From positions 12,401,010 to 12,465,009 of the forward strand of contig OX442418.1 in assembly GCA_949361645.1 (NCBI GenBank): a DNA stretch of 64,000 nt, read 5' to 3'. The notes beneath the pieces are model-generated. The model did no database searches. It saw only the letters and a list, made by a program, of their open reading frames with translations, and was not told the origin of the DNA. Origin of the DNA: Spongilla lacustris. Its lineage: Eukaryota > Porifera > Demospongiae > Spongillida > Spongillidae. Below, piece after piece: positions 1-12,599 of this stretch. The number at the start of each line of letters is the position of its first letter. The stretch's first letter is position 1. The translations under genes and the position numbers were made by a program.

Positions 1-2540
1 ACTGAAAATCCTATCTTGAAAGAACACAAAAATAAAAATAAAAAAATAATTTAAAAAGGTACCAAAAGAAATTGTGCCCAGGCTGCAGGGGCAGATCCAA
101 GATTTTGGGGATCTATAGCTGTTAACAAGCAGCCCAGGGGTGCGAGATCATCTCAGCTTGTATAATGCGAAACCACTTCTATCATGTACATATTGAATTA
201 ATTATTCATAACTGGTCTGGGGTCTTTAGACCCCCAGTAACTCGGTGACAGAGCTAATTGCCATTGGTTTACGTTGGTTACGTGCCAGGTTCTTTTCCTC
301 ATATTGTTGGATCCCAAGATAAGGAGGCATTGAAGTTGCATGATTGATGACAACATTTGCCAGAGCAAAGGTGGAAGTGGTATGGTGATATGAAGACATT
401 GCAGTGATGGATTATATTAATTATACCAAGGCCCCCCCCCCCCCCCAGGCAAGTTTGAAGGGCCAGCATGTTTCAATCAGTGCCATTGAATGAGCTTTGA
501 CCAGTGAGGGATAGTAGAAAAATAAATCGTATGGCATCCTCAAGAGGTATGAAGAGCTCATATTACTGTGAGGTATAGTTAGAGCAAGGTAAGTCCATTT
601 ACCAAGGAGACCATGACAGAATGCAAAGTATGCTGCCAGGGGTTGGGTATGTGAAAAAGCCACATATGTAATGAATCATGCATGCATGACACACACACAG
701 GCTTATATAGAAAGGAGGGAAATGGAAGAGTGGAACAACTGACATTTTAGAAGTCCCCTCATGCAGAATCTCATGACATTGCTGATTGTACTTATATGGT
801 ACCACAGCATGCTAACACTTTGGGTTTTTATTCGGCACCAGGTCTACGTGGTTTGTCAATTCTAGCTCCATACCTCTCTCTTCCTCAGAATCAGCTTCAC
901 CCTCCTCAGGATGGTCTGATGGGATATGCCAACAAATACTCAAATGCAGCCTACTTTTATTATCTGTTGAATGTTTGTTAACCAGAAGCCTACATGTATA
1001 TATTTTTTAATCTGCCATGCATGTATGAAAATGCACATTTCCTTTTCCTGCATTTTGAGGATGTAAATATACAAATCAAACCAAAGATCATGCTTTGCTT
1101 GACTATCTCTTCAGGGTTCATATCAGATTTCAAATATTGAATGCAAGCCCTCCTCATTTGTTATTCAGGTTTTAGTATTCATGCATGACCCCAATATATA
1201 CCTACCAATATTGGGCTAATCCATTTAGATGTCTGACAATGAATAATCTCTGGAGGCGGGGTGGGTGGGATTTGGAAATATTTAATGAGGGGAAGGGTGG
1301 TACATTCTTATGAGTCACGAATGCAGTAATCAGGCCAAGGAATGATAACACCAGTAGCTGGATTTACTGAGCAATGAACAATCTCTAGAGACTGCAAGTG
1401 AGAAAAGAGCATCCAGCTGGTTGAATGCTCTCCCTATTTTAAGGCATGGTTTTGCTCTATAGGACTATTTCTTTTTTCCTTATCATTCCACTATTGCCTT
1501 CAAACCATATATACCACCAACTTTCTCATAGAGCATGTTTTTATTTACTTGCTATATATTTTACATCAGGTTATTGAGATATTCACAATACATATTAATT
1601 TTAAAATAATACACAGCAGAGGGACAAAACATCTGGGGAGGATGGCCGTGGCGTTGGCTCAAACTTAGTTGAGGTTCAGCCTGCCATAAAAGGCAGATAG
1701 GACCTCAGCCTTAGCCCAGCTAGTTGCAAGGCGAGAGGCCAGAAGTGAAAATGATTCCATTGCTTCTGTCCCCCAAGCAGCATATGCCTCAACCACCACG
1801 GGGACGCAAACCCACCCTAGCTCCTTGCATTTGGCACTGCTAGTCCCGCTTCAAGTAAAACATTGGAGTTAAGTGGTGATGCCACAGAAAAGCTGCTGGC
1901 TTACCCAAAGACCAATTGGGTACTAGGATGTCTGCAGGGCAAGTGTGGCTATGGTCATGGGGGAGGTCCACCTTAACACACAGGTGGGCCCTGCGACAGG
2001 CATTTCGGTGAGTGCACGATGGCAATGGGGATCAAGCACTCTCCCAAGACACAGAGAACAAATTGAGCCACATGAGGTGTCTAGGCCCAGCCACCACTTG
2101 ATGGCCACCTGGAACTCTGAAGGCTGGAGATGAAGGCCTAGCCCCTCAGAGGGAATGACTGACACCCAAGATGCAGCATGAGGGGAGGAGAACAGAGAGA
2201 AAGCGTGCTCTATCCGCGGCAGACGATTGCTCATAGAGTATATTAAACAGATGGTTGTCAATCTTATTGGATAAGCACCTTTGGATGGAAATGGGATGCC
2301 AACACCTCCTCTATGCAGACCGCCTAGGATGATGGTACAAGTGAGTTAAACAACTCTACTGCATGGATAAGGTGTTCCTGGGATAATGGAGCAGCACCAG
2401 AGGGACTCAGAGAGGCCATGCATGCTGCTGGTGAATGCAGACTCAGGGAGCACATGTCCAGGCCACCCCTGCCTAAGCTGAGCTCTGCCTGCTGCCAGGC
2501 CTGATTGGAAGTGTCGACTGCCATGTGTATTTGGTGAAGG
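1..2540. repeat. left copy of a ~3-kb direct duplication
   Basis: This stretch is repeated in the same orientation at 7464-10440. The two copies share a start (actgaaaatcc at 1 and 7464), the tract around ctggtctggggtctttagac (210 and 7880), the tract around accaggtctacrtggtttgtc (837 and 8620) and the retrotransposon relic. The right copy has small insertions that are missing here. The window edge may cut the left end. The only coding signal is the decayed element at 1640-2400. Confidence 0.85.
1640..2400 (-). pseudogene. decayed retrotransposon ORF fragment (type 1)
   Basis: On the minus strand an open frame (2261-1923) reads SNRLPRIEHAFSLFSSPHAA, then VIPSEGLGLHLQPSEFQVA and IKWWLGLDTSCGS, followed by a cysteine pair and broken GDV/ADILVPNWSLGKPAA motifs. 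This order of motifs belongs to the C-terminal part of reverse-transcriptase-type ORFs scattered through invertebrate genomes (recognised from memory; family name uncertain). The frame is broken several times after LVPNW, and the part around the HHAL cysteine-histidine motif is shorter than in the sister copy at 9463-10283. It is a dead fragment with no reverse transcriptase domain in the window. Confidence 0.7.
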
Positions 2541-2544
2541 CTGA

Positions 2545-2856
2545 AACAAGTGAAACAAGATATAAAAATTATAAAATTGGGGATGTAGGATTTGTAAACG
2601 GCAATTAAGTAAAAAGTAAGGAAACGAGGAATTACAGAAATTATACATTCATTAATTTATATAAATTACAGACCTACATTTAGCATGCACAGAATTTCAG
2701 CAGTAGATTTGCTAAATAATGTAGTTCTGTAATATTATAAATTAATGAATGTATAATTACCATAATTCCTTGTTTCCTTACTTTTTACTCAATTGCTGTT
2801 TACAAATCCTACATCACCAATTTTATTTTTATTAATTTTTTATATCTTGTAGATAA
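2545..2856. repeat. inverted-repeat (MITE-like) element
   Basis: The arm at about 2545-2673 (aaacaagatataaaaatt..., then gtaggatttgtaaac, ttaagtaaaaagtaagg, tatacattcattaattta) is matched as reverse complement by about 2719-2856 (taaattaatgaatgtata, ccttactttttactcaatt, gtttacaaatcctac, tatatcttgt). Arms of about 130 bases around a loop of about 45 bases can fold as one long hairpin. It has no coding capacity. This looks like a non-autonomous DNA element; the target-site duplication was not resolved. Confidence 0.75.
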
Positions 2857-3544
2857 TATCATCTGCATGGAAAGGGGCTGCATGGGACTGAGAAGTTTTT
2901 GTATTTCCGGCCGAAGAAGTACATGTAAATCTATATACATATGCATGCATGCATTGCATTATCAGTGTTGCCGCAAAATAACATTCATCCTTAAAATTAC
3001 ATACATGTATATGATCTCTGGGGGGCCGGGGACCGGGAAGAGACTTTAACAATCTGCATGGCATGCACGTGATTTGCAGTATAATCTGAATCACGCATAT
3101 TTTTTGCGCCAGTCTATATGTAAACATTCCCTTTGAGAAAGTTGGGGTTTTTAGGCAAGCAAGGAGGGCCAAGTAATTGACAGTGCCTTGGAAGACTGAA
3201 CTTCTACATTCTTGGAAGGAATGCGTAGTCAAGCGATTGAAACTATATTGACAAGCAAACAGTCAGAAAGAAAAAAAATACATACTGTTGCAGATGCAAT
3301 GAATGCTGGAGTTTCCATCTGGGTCAGCTTAAGTGATTGTGCGCGCTGCAAAATTGATCAGCCATTAATAACTTCCTTATATGCGTTTCCGTACCCGTAA
3401 GCCTTCGATATCATTTCCCACACATGCAGAAAGCGCACATTAGAAACAAAGTTTACTACATCACACACATAACATGTACAGTGTAGTAACCACGTATATG
3501 CTTGTAGTAACCGCGCGTGCGCTTCTAGTGGGATCAGTTTTAAA
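2857..3544. other. upstream region of GALNT copy A
   Basis: No convincing coding exon. It holds scattered tacatgta/gcatgc-type short palindromes and probably the promoter of the gene that starts at 3545. No clear TATA box was identified. Confidence 0.4.
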
Positions 3545-6500
3545 ATGGTTAGGTGCTCACTTCGGAGATCTGTCAAGTTGTTGTGCTTGGCGCTCTCCTG
3601 CAGCTTGCTCTCGTTCTTGGCGTACAACAAAACTAGCACGTCGGAGAGGAGCGTCCAAAGATATCGGGTAGAACAAAAGGCCGCCCCGACGCAGCTGTGG
3701 AAGAATAATTTGGACCCGCAAACCGAAGAGGAGAAGGAAGAAGAAAAGATGGGGTTCACCAGAAACGGTTTTAACCAATTCCGAAGTGATAGGATTCCGC
3801 TGGATAGGGAAATTCCAGATACTAGGGATCCCAGGTACATAACATGTAACGCTAGCGCAAAACTATAACATCAAAATATCCTGGCTGGACTGGACCGGGA
3901 ATCTGAAACGTTTGCATGTACGTGCATTGGTTCTGTGCAATTTCCACGTGTTATCTCTGTGCATTTGTGCGTATATACGTATCACTTACTATGTGATTAT
4001 TTATGTCTGCTGAGAGGACCTCCTCCATAACTAATGGTGCAAAACTAAACAATATCTTCTTTATCTTTTTGTTGTTCTGGACAAAGTCTGAGTTGTATGG
4101 CTTCCAGAATACCTCATTCTAATCTCACAACTCCCTCTCCTTCAACTCCTCTTCTTCTCTCCTTCCCCTTTCCTTCCCTACCTCTTTTCTCTCCCTCTCC
4201 TTTCCTTCCCTCCCTCTCCCCCTCTTTCCTCACATCTCCCCTTCCTCCCCCTCCTCTCCATACACAGATGTTTGGAGCGCCAATATCCATCTGGGATGCC
4301 CTCTACCTCTGTGGTGATTATCTTTCACAATGAAGCCTACACAGCCCTTCTCAGAACCATCACCAGTGTTCTCAACAGGTCCCCTCCAGAACTTCTCCAT
4401 GAAATTGTGCTAGTGGACGATGCCAGCGATCATGGTAAGATGTATGAAGTCCCCAACATGGCTGGTATCTGATCTTTATTTTAGATGACCTCAAGAAAAA
4501 GTTAGAAGACTATGTTTCTTCACAACCAAAATTGAAGCTGGTTCGTCACAGAGAAAGGAAAGGACTTATAAGAGCCAGAATGACAGGAGCAGATACCAGC
4601 ACAGGAAAGACCATCACCTTTCTGGACTCTCACTGTGAAGCAAATGTTGGGTGGCTTGAACCTCTAATGGAACGCATTTACCTCAACAGGACCACTGTGG
4701 TGTGTCCTGTGATTGACGTCATTAGCTGGGAAAAGATTGAGTACTCTACCATACAAGGGCCACCTGGTGTACGTGGGGGGTTCAGCTGGGGTCTAGAGTT
4801 CAGGTGGAAGAAGATTCCAGACTATGAACAGCGGAGGAGGCAGTATGATGAGACAAGGGAGGTCAAGTCACCCACAATGGCCGGTGGTCTCTTCTCCATC
4901 GACAGGGCCTACTTCTATGATATAGGAGCTTACGATCCAGGGATGGACATCTGGGGAGGAGAAAACCTAGAAATATCATTTAGGGTAAGATATATCAGGA
5001 GGCTATAGAAGTGTGCAATTCTTTTATAGGACTCAGTCCGATTGAATTTATACGCAAATATAAACCACATTATATGAAATTTTGATTGCCTTTAATAATT
5101 GGAATGATTATTAGCTTCTGATTAATTAATAATGTAGGGCAACTTTTGTATTCATAGATTTATAACCTGCAGAAAAACCAGAGTGTAAGTTAATTCTATT
5201 GCTTAATAATCAAAACAACAAATCAAACTCGAAAAATGATAGACCAATGTAGTTCTAATAATTTGCAATTCTATAACCAAAAGAAATGTTCATACTACAA
5301 TGGACTAATTAGACATGCTTATTTTTGATAACAGCTTCATACCTAATGAATTATGTACTTAAAAATGTTAGTGACTCACTTTTGAACTAATCGGCTATGA
5401 ACAATAGATTTAAAGTCTAACCTTAATCTTGAATACCTTTGATTATAGTGGGCTTTGAATAAGGCAATTACTTTACCACTTAGAATAATTTAATTATCTA
5501 ATGACATTTATAATATCAATCGTTAACTGTATGTAATGTGGTACATTGGAAAAAAATATCTATATAATCATAATTATAATTATATGCCCCTCCCCCTATC
5601 TTTGGCATTAGATCTGGATGTGTGGGGGAGAGCTGGAGATCATTCCTTGCTCCCATGTGGGCCACATCTTTCGTGACAATGTGCCATACACATACCCAAG
5701 TGGTGCTGACATTACTGTTGTTAAGAACAACCTGAGACTGGCAGAGGCATGGATGGATGAATACAAGGAGCAGTACTATCTCAAGAGGCCTGACATAAGG
5801 AACAGAGACTATGGAGACATCAGTGACAGACTGGCCATTAGGGAGAAGCTTCACTGCAAGTCGTTCAAGTGGTACCTGGAAAATGTGTACCCAGAGCTAC
5901 CCCTTCCAAACGAGAACCTGTATCATGGAGGATGGGTCAGTTTAGAGTTGTTTGGTTGAAGTACAGTTCACATCATCTGTCCACTTACTGTACAGTTACG
6001 CAACCCGACATCTAATCTTTGTATTGACACATATGGGAACAGAGAAGGTGGAGAGGTGGGCCTGTATACATGCCATGGACAGGCTGGTAACCAGGTACGT
6101 GAGGGAGTGATGGTGGGATGGAGGAGGGTGCTAAGCGTCTTACTGAACTCCCCCTTAACCTGTCAAACAGGATTTGGGGTTTACCAATATTGGGGAGATT
6201 GTGTTTGATGATGAACTATGTCTGGGTATGGATTCATCAGAACCAGGGAGCCCCATGAAGATTATGGGATGTGATGATGGCGACGTAACCCAGAAATGGA
6301 AGTACAGTAACAAGGTAGAGTTATAGGAGCAGTGGGAGTACAGTGAACAGGTAGTTATAGGAGCAGTGGGAGTGCAGTGAACAGGTAGTTATAGGAGCAG
6401 TGGGAGTACAGTGAACAGGTAGTTATAGGAGCAGTGGGAGTACAGTGAACAGATAGTTATAGGAGCAGTGGGAGTACAGTGAACAGGTAGTTATAGGAGC

Positions 6501-7138
6501 AGTGGGAGTACAGTGAACAGGTAGTTATAGGAGCAGTGGGAGTACAGTGAACAGGTAGTTATAGGAGCAGTGGGAGTACAGTGAACAGGTAGTTATAGGA
6601 GCAGTGGGAGTACAGTGAACAGGTAGTTATAGGAGCAGTGGGAGTACAGAGAACAGGTAGTTATAGGAGCAGTGGGAGTACAGTGAACAGGTAGTTATAG
6701 GAGCAGTGGGAGTACAGTGAACAGGTAGTTATAGGAGCAGTGGGAGTACAGTGAACAGGTAGTTATAGGAGCAGTGGGAGTACAGAGAACAGGTAGTTAT
6801 AGGAGCAGTGGGAGTACAGTGAACAGGTAGTTATAGGAGCAGTGGGAGTACAGTGAACAGGTAGTTATAGGAGCAGTGGGAGTACAGTGAACAAGGAGTA
6901 GTGGGAGATAGAGTTATATATGTGATGGACTACAGAAAGGGGCATGCAGTACAAATGACATTTGATTCTCCTTCAATATGTCTGTCCCCAGACCCATGTT
7001 CTGAAACACATCATCTCTAGACTTTGCCTGGCGAGAAGTGAGGATGATAAGGCAGTTATGCAGAAGTGTAGCCACTCCCCCTCTCAAGTGTGGGAATGGG
7101 CACACCACTTCACCCCCAAGCACAGCAGAGTCATGTAG
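3545..7138 (+). CDS. GALNT: polypeptide N-acetylgalactosaminyltransferase (copy A)
   Basis: A Golgi type II membrane glycosyltransferase that starts mucin-type O-glycosylation by moving GalNAc from UDP-GalNAc to Ser/Thr. Seven exons join in frame: 3545-3834, 4268-4434, 4485-4984, 5612-5935, 5996-6094, 6171-6314, 6992-7138, giving 556 residues, normal for the family. Residues 1-30 hold a short cytosolic tail and one membrane anchor ([15 protein letters not shown]). The GT-A domain has [16 protein letters not shown], the DxH metal motif in [12 protein letters not shown] and the [11 protein letters not shown] motif. The C-terminal ricin-type lectin domain has three repeats (exons 5, 6, 7) with Q-W endings; its second and third CLD motifs are changed to CLG and CLA. 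Intron 6 contains a 34-bp minisatellite. A close paralogue lies at 44197-47329. The paralogue number (1 to 20 type) was not assigned. Confidence 0.95.
6297..6895 (+). repeat. 34-bp minisatellite seeded on exon 6/intron 6 junction
   Basis: About 17 copies of a 34-base unit (gtagttataggagcag plus tgggagtacagtgaacag). The first, diverged unit is the real end of GALNT-A exon 6 (tggaagtacagtaacaag then gtagagttatag), so each copy carries a duplicate of the exon end and its GT donor. Copies are nearly identical, implying recent spread or homogenisation. The paralogue at 46679 lacks the array. Confidence 0.9.
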
Positions 7139-7463
7139 CTGATATCTGACAATTGCCTTTTTTTTAATTATAGTATTCATCAAAGGGAATTTTAATAGTA
7201 GCCTGCCTTCTTCTTAAAAAAAGTTTTGTTGAACATTTACTTATATGCAAATTGCATCTTGGATTTTTAAATTCGGGATGTCCCATACCCGAGTTATAAT
7301 TTATAAAGCACTAAATTACACTTCTTGCCTGGATGCTTTTCACTGCAATTTTCCAGGCCGGACGGACAAAGAAGAGCATATCCATTTCATGACTTCAGTA
7401 CATGATGGGACCTCCACATTTTAACATGTATTTTTAATAAAATTATTCCTGTTATTTCATACT
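7139..7463. other. 3' flank of GALNT copy A
   Basis: AT-rich sequence with no coding signal, ending where the right copy of the direct duplication begins. Probably the 3' untranslated region (aataaaatt near 7435). Confidence 0.4.
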
Positions 7464-10440
7464 AACTGAAAATCCCATATTGAAAGAACAAAAAAGGGAG
7501 ATTGTTATTGAATTTTATTTTTAAAAACCCGATGACGTGGTGGGCATATCATGGTTGAAATAATGCCCAGGCTGCAGGGCCAGGGGCGGATCCAAGATTT
7601 TGCTATAGCTATTAACAAGCGTCCCGGGGGTGCGGGATCATCTCAGCTGTTTTTTGTATAATGCGAAACCACTTCTGTGGAAATTGCATAGCCACTCGCA
7701 TTAGATTTCGTGTACGATAGCCTTAAATTGTTACAGAGCATACCAACCAATTCCCACAAAAAAAAAACAACAAAAAAATACTGCATTGGATCTATCCCAT
7801 CTTTACTTTCGCTGTAACGCTACCTCGCGTGAACCTATATTGTATCAAACATGTACGTATTGAATAAATTATTCATAACTGGTCTGGGGTCTTTAGACCC
7901 TTCCCCCCCCCCCTCCCCCCCCCCCCCTTCCCTCTTGTTTGGCTGGGAGCATAGCCAGTAACTCGGTGACAGAGCTAATTGCCATTGCTTTACGTGCTAG
8001 GTTCTTTTCCTCACATTGTTGGATCCCAAGATCAGGAGGCATTGAAGTTGCATGATTGATGACAATATTTGCCAGAGCAGAAGTCACATTTATGGAAGTG
8101 GTATGGTCAGGGATGTGTAGACATTGCAGTGGTGGATTAATTATACCAGGGCCACCCCCTAGCCCGAGTTTGAAGTGCAAAAATGTTTCAATCAGTGTCA
8201 TTGAATGAGCTTTGACCAGTGCGAAGGGAAAGTAGAAAAATAAGTCATATGGCATCCTCAAGAAGTATGAAGAGCTCATTACTGTGAGGTATAGTTAGAG
8301 CAAGGTAAGTCCATTTACCAAGGAGACCGTGACAGGATGCAGAGTATGCTGCAAGGGATGCAGAGAATGCTGCAAGGGATGCAGAGAATGCTGCAAGAGA
8401 TGCAGAGTATGCTGCCAAGGGCTGGGTAAGTGAAAAAGCCACATATAACTGATATAGGCAACGAATCATGCATACAAGACACACACAGGCTTATATATAA
8501 AGGAGGGAAAGGGAAGAATGGAACATCTGACATTTTAGAAGTCCCCTCATGCAGAACCTCATGACATTGCTGATTGTACTTATATGGTACCACAGCATGC
8601 TAACACTTGGAATTCAGCACCAGGTCTACATGGTTTGTCAATTCTAGCTCCATACCTCTCTCTTCCTCAGAATCAGCTTCACCCTCTTCAGGATGGTCTG
8701 ATGGGATATGCCAACAAATACTCAAATGCAGCCTACTATTATTATCTGTTGAATGTTTGTTAACCAGAAGCCTCCATATCTGTATATATTTTTTAATCTG
8801 CCGTGCATGTATGAAAATGCACATTTCCTTTTCCTGCATTTTGAGGACGTAAATATACAAATCAAATCAAACCAAATATCATGCTTTTTGCTTGACTATC
8901 TCTTTGGGGTTCATATCAGATTTCAAATGTAGAATGCAAGCCCTCCTCATTTGTTATTCATGTTTTAGTATTCATGCATGAACCCCGGCAATATATACCT
9001 ACCAATATTGGGCTAATCCATTTAATAATTTAGATGTCTGCAATGAATAATGTCCAGAGGTGGGGTGGGTGGGGGGGGGGGGGTAGGGTTTGGAAATATT
9101 TGATGAGGGGAAGAGTGGTACATTCTTATGAGTCATGAATGCAGTAATCAGGCCAAGGAATGATAGCACCAGCAGCTGGATTTACTGAGCAGTGAACAAT
9201 CTCTAGAGACTGCAAGTGAGGAAAGAGCATCCAGCTGGTTGGATGCTCTCCCTATTGTAAGGCATGGTTTTGCTCTATAGGACTATTTCGTTTTTTCCTT
9301 ATCATTCAACCCTTGTTTCCCTGCTTTTTGCACCACTATTACCTTCAAATTCTATATACCACCAGAGAATGTTTGTATTTAATTGCTATATATTACATCA
9401 GGTTATTGAGATATTCACAATACATATTAATTTTAAAATAATACACAGCAGAGGGACAAAACATCTGGAGAGGATGGCTGTGGCGTTGGCTCAAACTAAG
9501 TTGAGGTTCAGCCTGCCATATAAGGCAGCTAAGCTAGGACCTCAGCCTTAGCCCTGTTGGGGCTAGTCGCAAGGCGAGAGGCCAGAAGTGACAAAGATTC
9601 CATTGCTTCTGTCCCCCAAGCACCATATGCCTCAACCACCATGGGGATGCAAACCCACCCTAGCTCCTTGCATTTGGTGCTGCTAGTCCCGCTTCAAATA
9701 AAACATTGGAGTTAAGTGGTGACGCCACAGACAAGCTGCATGCTTACCCAAAGACCAGTTGGGTACTAGGATGTCTGCAGGGCAAGTGTGGCTATGGTCA
9801 TGGGGGAGGTCCACCTTAACACTCAGGTGGGCCCTGTGACAGGTCTCAACAAGGGTGTCATGCAGTTCATCGTGGCAAGTTACCACATCTCCACCACGTT
9901 TGCAAGCGAGTGCATGATGGCCAAGGGGATTAAGCACTCTCCCAGGACACAGGGGACAAATTGAGCCACATGAGGTGTCTAGGCCCAGCCACCACTTGAT
10001 GGCCACCTGGAACTCTGAAGGCTGAAGATGAAGGCCTAGCCCCTCAGAGGGAATGACTGACACCCAAGATGCAGCATGCGGGGAGGAGAACAGAGAGAAA
10101 GCGTGCTCTATCCGCGGCAGACGATTGCTCATAGAGTATATTAAACAGATGGTTGTCAATCTTGTTGGACAGCACCTTTGGATGGAAATGGGATGTCCAT
10201 ACCTCCTCTATGCTGACCACCTCGGATGATGGTACAAGTGAGTTAAACAACTCTACTGCATGGATAAGGTGTTCCTGGGACAATGGACCAGCACCAGAGG
10301 GACTCAGAGAGGCAATGTATGCTGCGGTGAATGCTGACTCAGGGAGTGCATATCCAGGCCACCCCTGCCTAAGTTGAGCTCTGCCTGCTGCCAGGCCTGA
10401 TTGGAGGTGTCAACTGCCATGTGTATTTGGTGAAGGCTGC
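7464..10440. repeat. right copy of the ~3-kb direct duplication
   Basis: Same-orientation copy of 1-2540, with extra sequence including a C/CT run at about 7903-7928, a triplicated 21-base motif (tgcaagggatgcagagaatgc) at 8340-8415 and a G run at about 9070. Together with the left copy it brackets GALNT copy A. Confidence 0.85.
9463..10283 (-). pseudogene. retrotransposon ORF fragment (type 1), best copy
   Basis: Minus-strand frames read in order EHLIHAVELFNSLVPSSE, DRARFLSVLLP, SEFQVAIKWWLGLDTSCGS, a C-x2-C motif, NPLGHHALACKRGGDVV, DHSHTCPADILVPNW and, after breaks, ELGWVCIPMVVEAYGAWG. This is the same C-terminal module as at 1640-2400 but keeps the cysteine-histidine motif intact. A frameshift separates the first two segments, and stops interrupt the last (near 9500-9540). 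No polymerase or endonuclease domain remains nearby. Which retrotransposon clade it belongs to is not decided here. Confidence 0.75.
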
Positions 10441-11289
10441 TCGCTTACTAGATTGCCTGCCATTTTTGTATGTGCATGGTGAGCAAAAGGACCACATCTA
10501 CCATCATGGCCAAACTGTATCCTTTGTATGCAGCTATGTTGGGGCAAATAGGTACAGAAGGAACTTGAGTGAAGGAGGGGAGGGTAGAATAAGAGGGGAA
10601 GAGGAGAGGGGAAGAGAGAAGAGAAGGGAGAAGAGGGGGGAGGGAGAAGAGAGGGGGAAGAGAGGAAGGGGAGAAGAGAAGATGAGACAGGAGGGAAGAG
10701 GTGCATGGGGATAGCTAGCACAACATCACACAAATAAGCACTACATCCCTTGATAAATATGGCACACCCAAACACACACATACACCCGTCTTTCCAGAGT
10801 GGTTCACCCCCCCATCCTAGTGTGATGATGTTCCATTATCCATCACCAGTGCAGCCTAAACGAGCAGCACCTGATTTACTCTGGTGGGGACCACTAGAGG
10901 ACATGCATTTTTGGAGGCCATTCACATTACCATTGAACAAAACTCACTTATAGATGGTCCTACCAGCAGGCCATCTTTGAGAGCTTGTTTACATGAGGAG
11001 GGGGGGGGGGGGGGGGGGCAGGAGGGGGGACGTAAATATAGTGACATTCTCTCGTTAGGTGGCTCACCTGTATATGTCACCCATGACCAATCAATGTCAA
11101 CTTCTTTGGCCTTAATTCTTCATCCTAGCCTATCGATCCTTCTTACTTTTGGGATTGGCGCAATTGTTCTTTTTTCACGTGCTTCCACAAAACAGTCTTT
11201 CAGAGCCTCACCGCGCGACTCGTCAGCACAACTGTCAGATCAAATAGAAAACTGACAATCATTTCACTTATTGGAATACTTACACACGT
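10441..11289. other. non-coding, purine tract and G run
   Basis: Contains a GGGGAAGAGA-type purine tract (about 10563-10705) and a G run at about 10998-11018. No gene was recognised. Open frames here come from low-complexity sequence. Confidence 0.4.
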
Positions 11290-11640
11290 TTTATGCCTAT
11301 TGCGTGGTTAGCGAGTCTTGGCAAGACCTGAGAGCAGTCTCATGGTGGAGGGAAAGACAGAGAGGTGTGCTCTATCTACAGGTGAAGATTGCTCAAACAG
11401 TAGATTAAACAGATGGATAACTTCTGATGGATAGAGGATGTCAACACCTCCTCGTTGTATACCACCTCAGATGATGGTACAAGGGACTCCACTGCACATG
11501 TGCATAAGATATTCTTGGGTTAATGGTCAAGAACCAAAGGAGCTCCAGACTGAGAGGTGCTGGTGAATACTGAGGGTGCCCAGGCCACCCCTACCTAAGC
11601 CGAGCCCTGCCTGATGATGTATCAACTGGAGGAGGCTGTT
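11290..11640 (-). pseudogene. retrotransposon relic (type 1, N-terminal part)
   Basis: The + strand text gagaggtgtgctctatc...gaagattgctcaaacagtagattaaacagatgg matches the segment at 10095-10160 of the better copy, and gatggtacaagggactccactgcac matches 10225-10260. It is more diverged, and no frame stays open. Same orientation as the copies at 1640 and 9463. Confidence 0.6.
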
Positions 11641-11849
11641 ATGTCGTGATGGAAGGCCTCAAGGACTGGGGAGGAGCAAGGTGGGCCAGCTTGCATAACC
11701 TCGCACATTGAGGGAGGGAAAAGGTTACATGGTGGTCTATACTGCACTTCAACATATACATATTATATGGTATCGGGTAAATTTTGTCTTGTCTATTATA
11801 ATCCAATAATACAATTGCTGACAACAAGCACACAAACACACACACACAC

Positions 11850-12210
11850 AAAACAACTGAGTACTGTTCTATGCATGGGAGTGTTTGGTGACAGGAACGG
11901 ACCAGGATTGATCGAGCATTAGCTCTGGTCAGTAACAAGCTGAGGTAGGCCATATAGCTGTGCTGCTAAGAGGTTGGACATATAGCTGTGCTGCTGCCTT
12001 TAATTTGGGGGTGTTACCACGAATGGCTAACCGTGAAGCCACCTCAGTTCTGGTCCCCAGGCCCCCTAGTTTTCCACTGCTAGTGATATCCATTGCCAGC
12101 CCAACTCAGCACACTTTGGGATCATTCTCAGTATGCTTTCTGTGCTCTGCTGCTAAAAGACCGGCTTCGGCAACATACTTGGTGAATTTAGCAGGGATGC
12201 AACAGTGATG
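11850..12210 (-). pseudogene. retrotransposon relic (type 1, C-terminal part)
   Basis: Minus-strand translation gives HTENDPKCAELGWQWISLAV, then GAWGPE and RLAIRGN, and farther on LLLTRANARSILVRS. These match the ENDAKCxELGWxxIPLAVE and RANARAIL signatures that end the type 1 module. Stops and frameshifts are present. It lies upstream of the N-terminal relic at 11290-11640 in minus-strand order, so the two are separate insertions. Confidence 0.6.
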
Positions 12211-12599
12211 TCATAGGCAGCAGGTGCACCATGTTCTGGAACTATCTTGTCCCCATCCACAGCCATCTTCTAGGTGTGCAGACAAACCAGCTCGCTGCAA
12301 GGTGTTGTAGACCACATTGCTAGTAGTGCTGTGCCTGGTTGTTACTCCTCATCCAGAGGGCCAAGCGCATTACTGCTGGAGCTAACTCATTCAGGTCAAG
12401 GTGCAGTCCAAATCCACCTAATGCATGAGGCGATGATGATACGGGCAGTAGTCTGGCCCTATAAGCAAGAGAACATTAACTATTCAGCAAGAGAACATTA
12501 ACTATTAAGGAGAGAGTTAAGCTGCATCCACATCAAACAGTGGGAGTACAGCTCTGCAAGCTCCTTATTGGCAGAGAATCTGAGCAGTGGTTATGAAAA

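Noticed and set aside
6297..6895. CRISPR array
   Set aside because: The 34-base units are joined directly with no unique spacers, and the locus is a eukaryotic intron.
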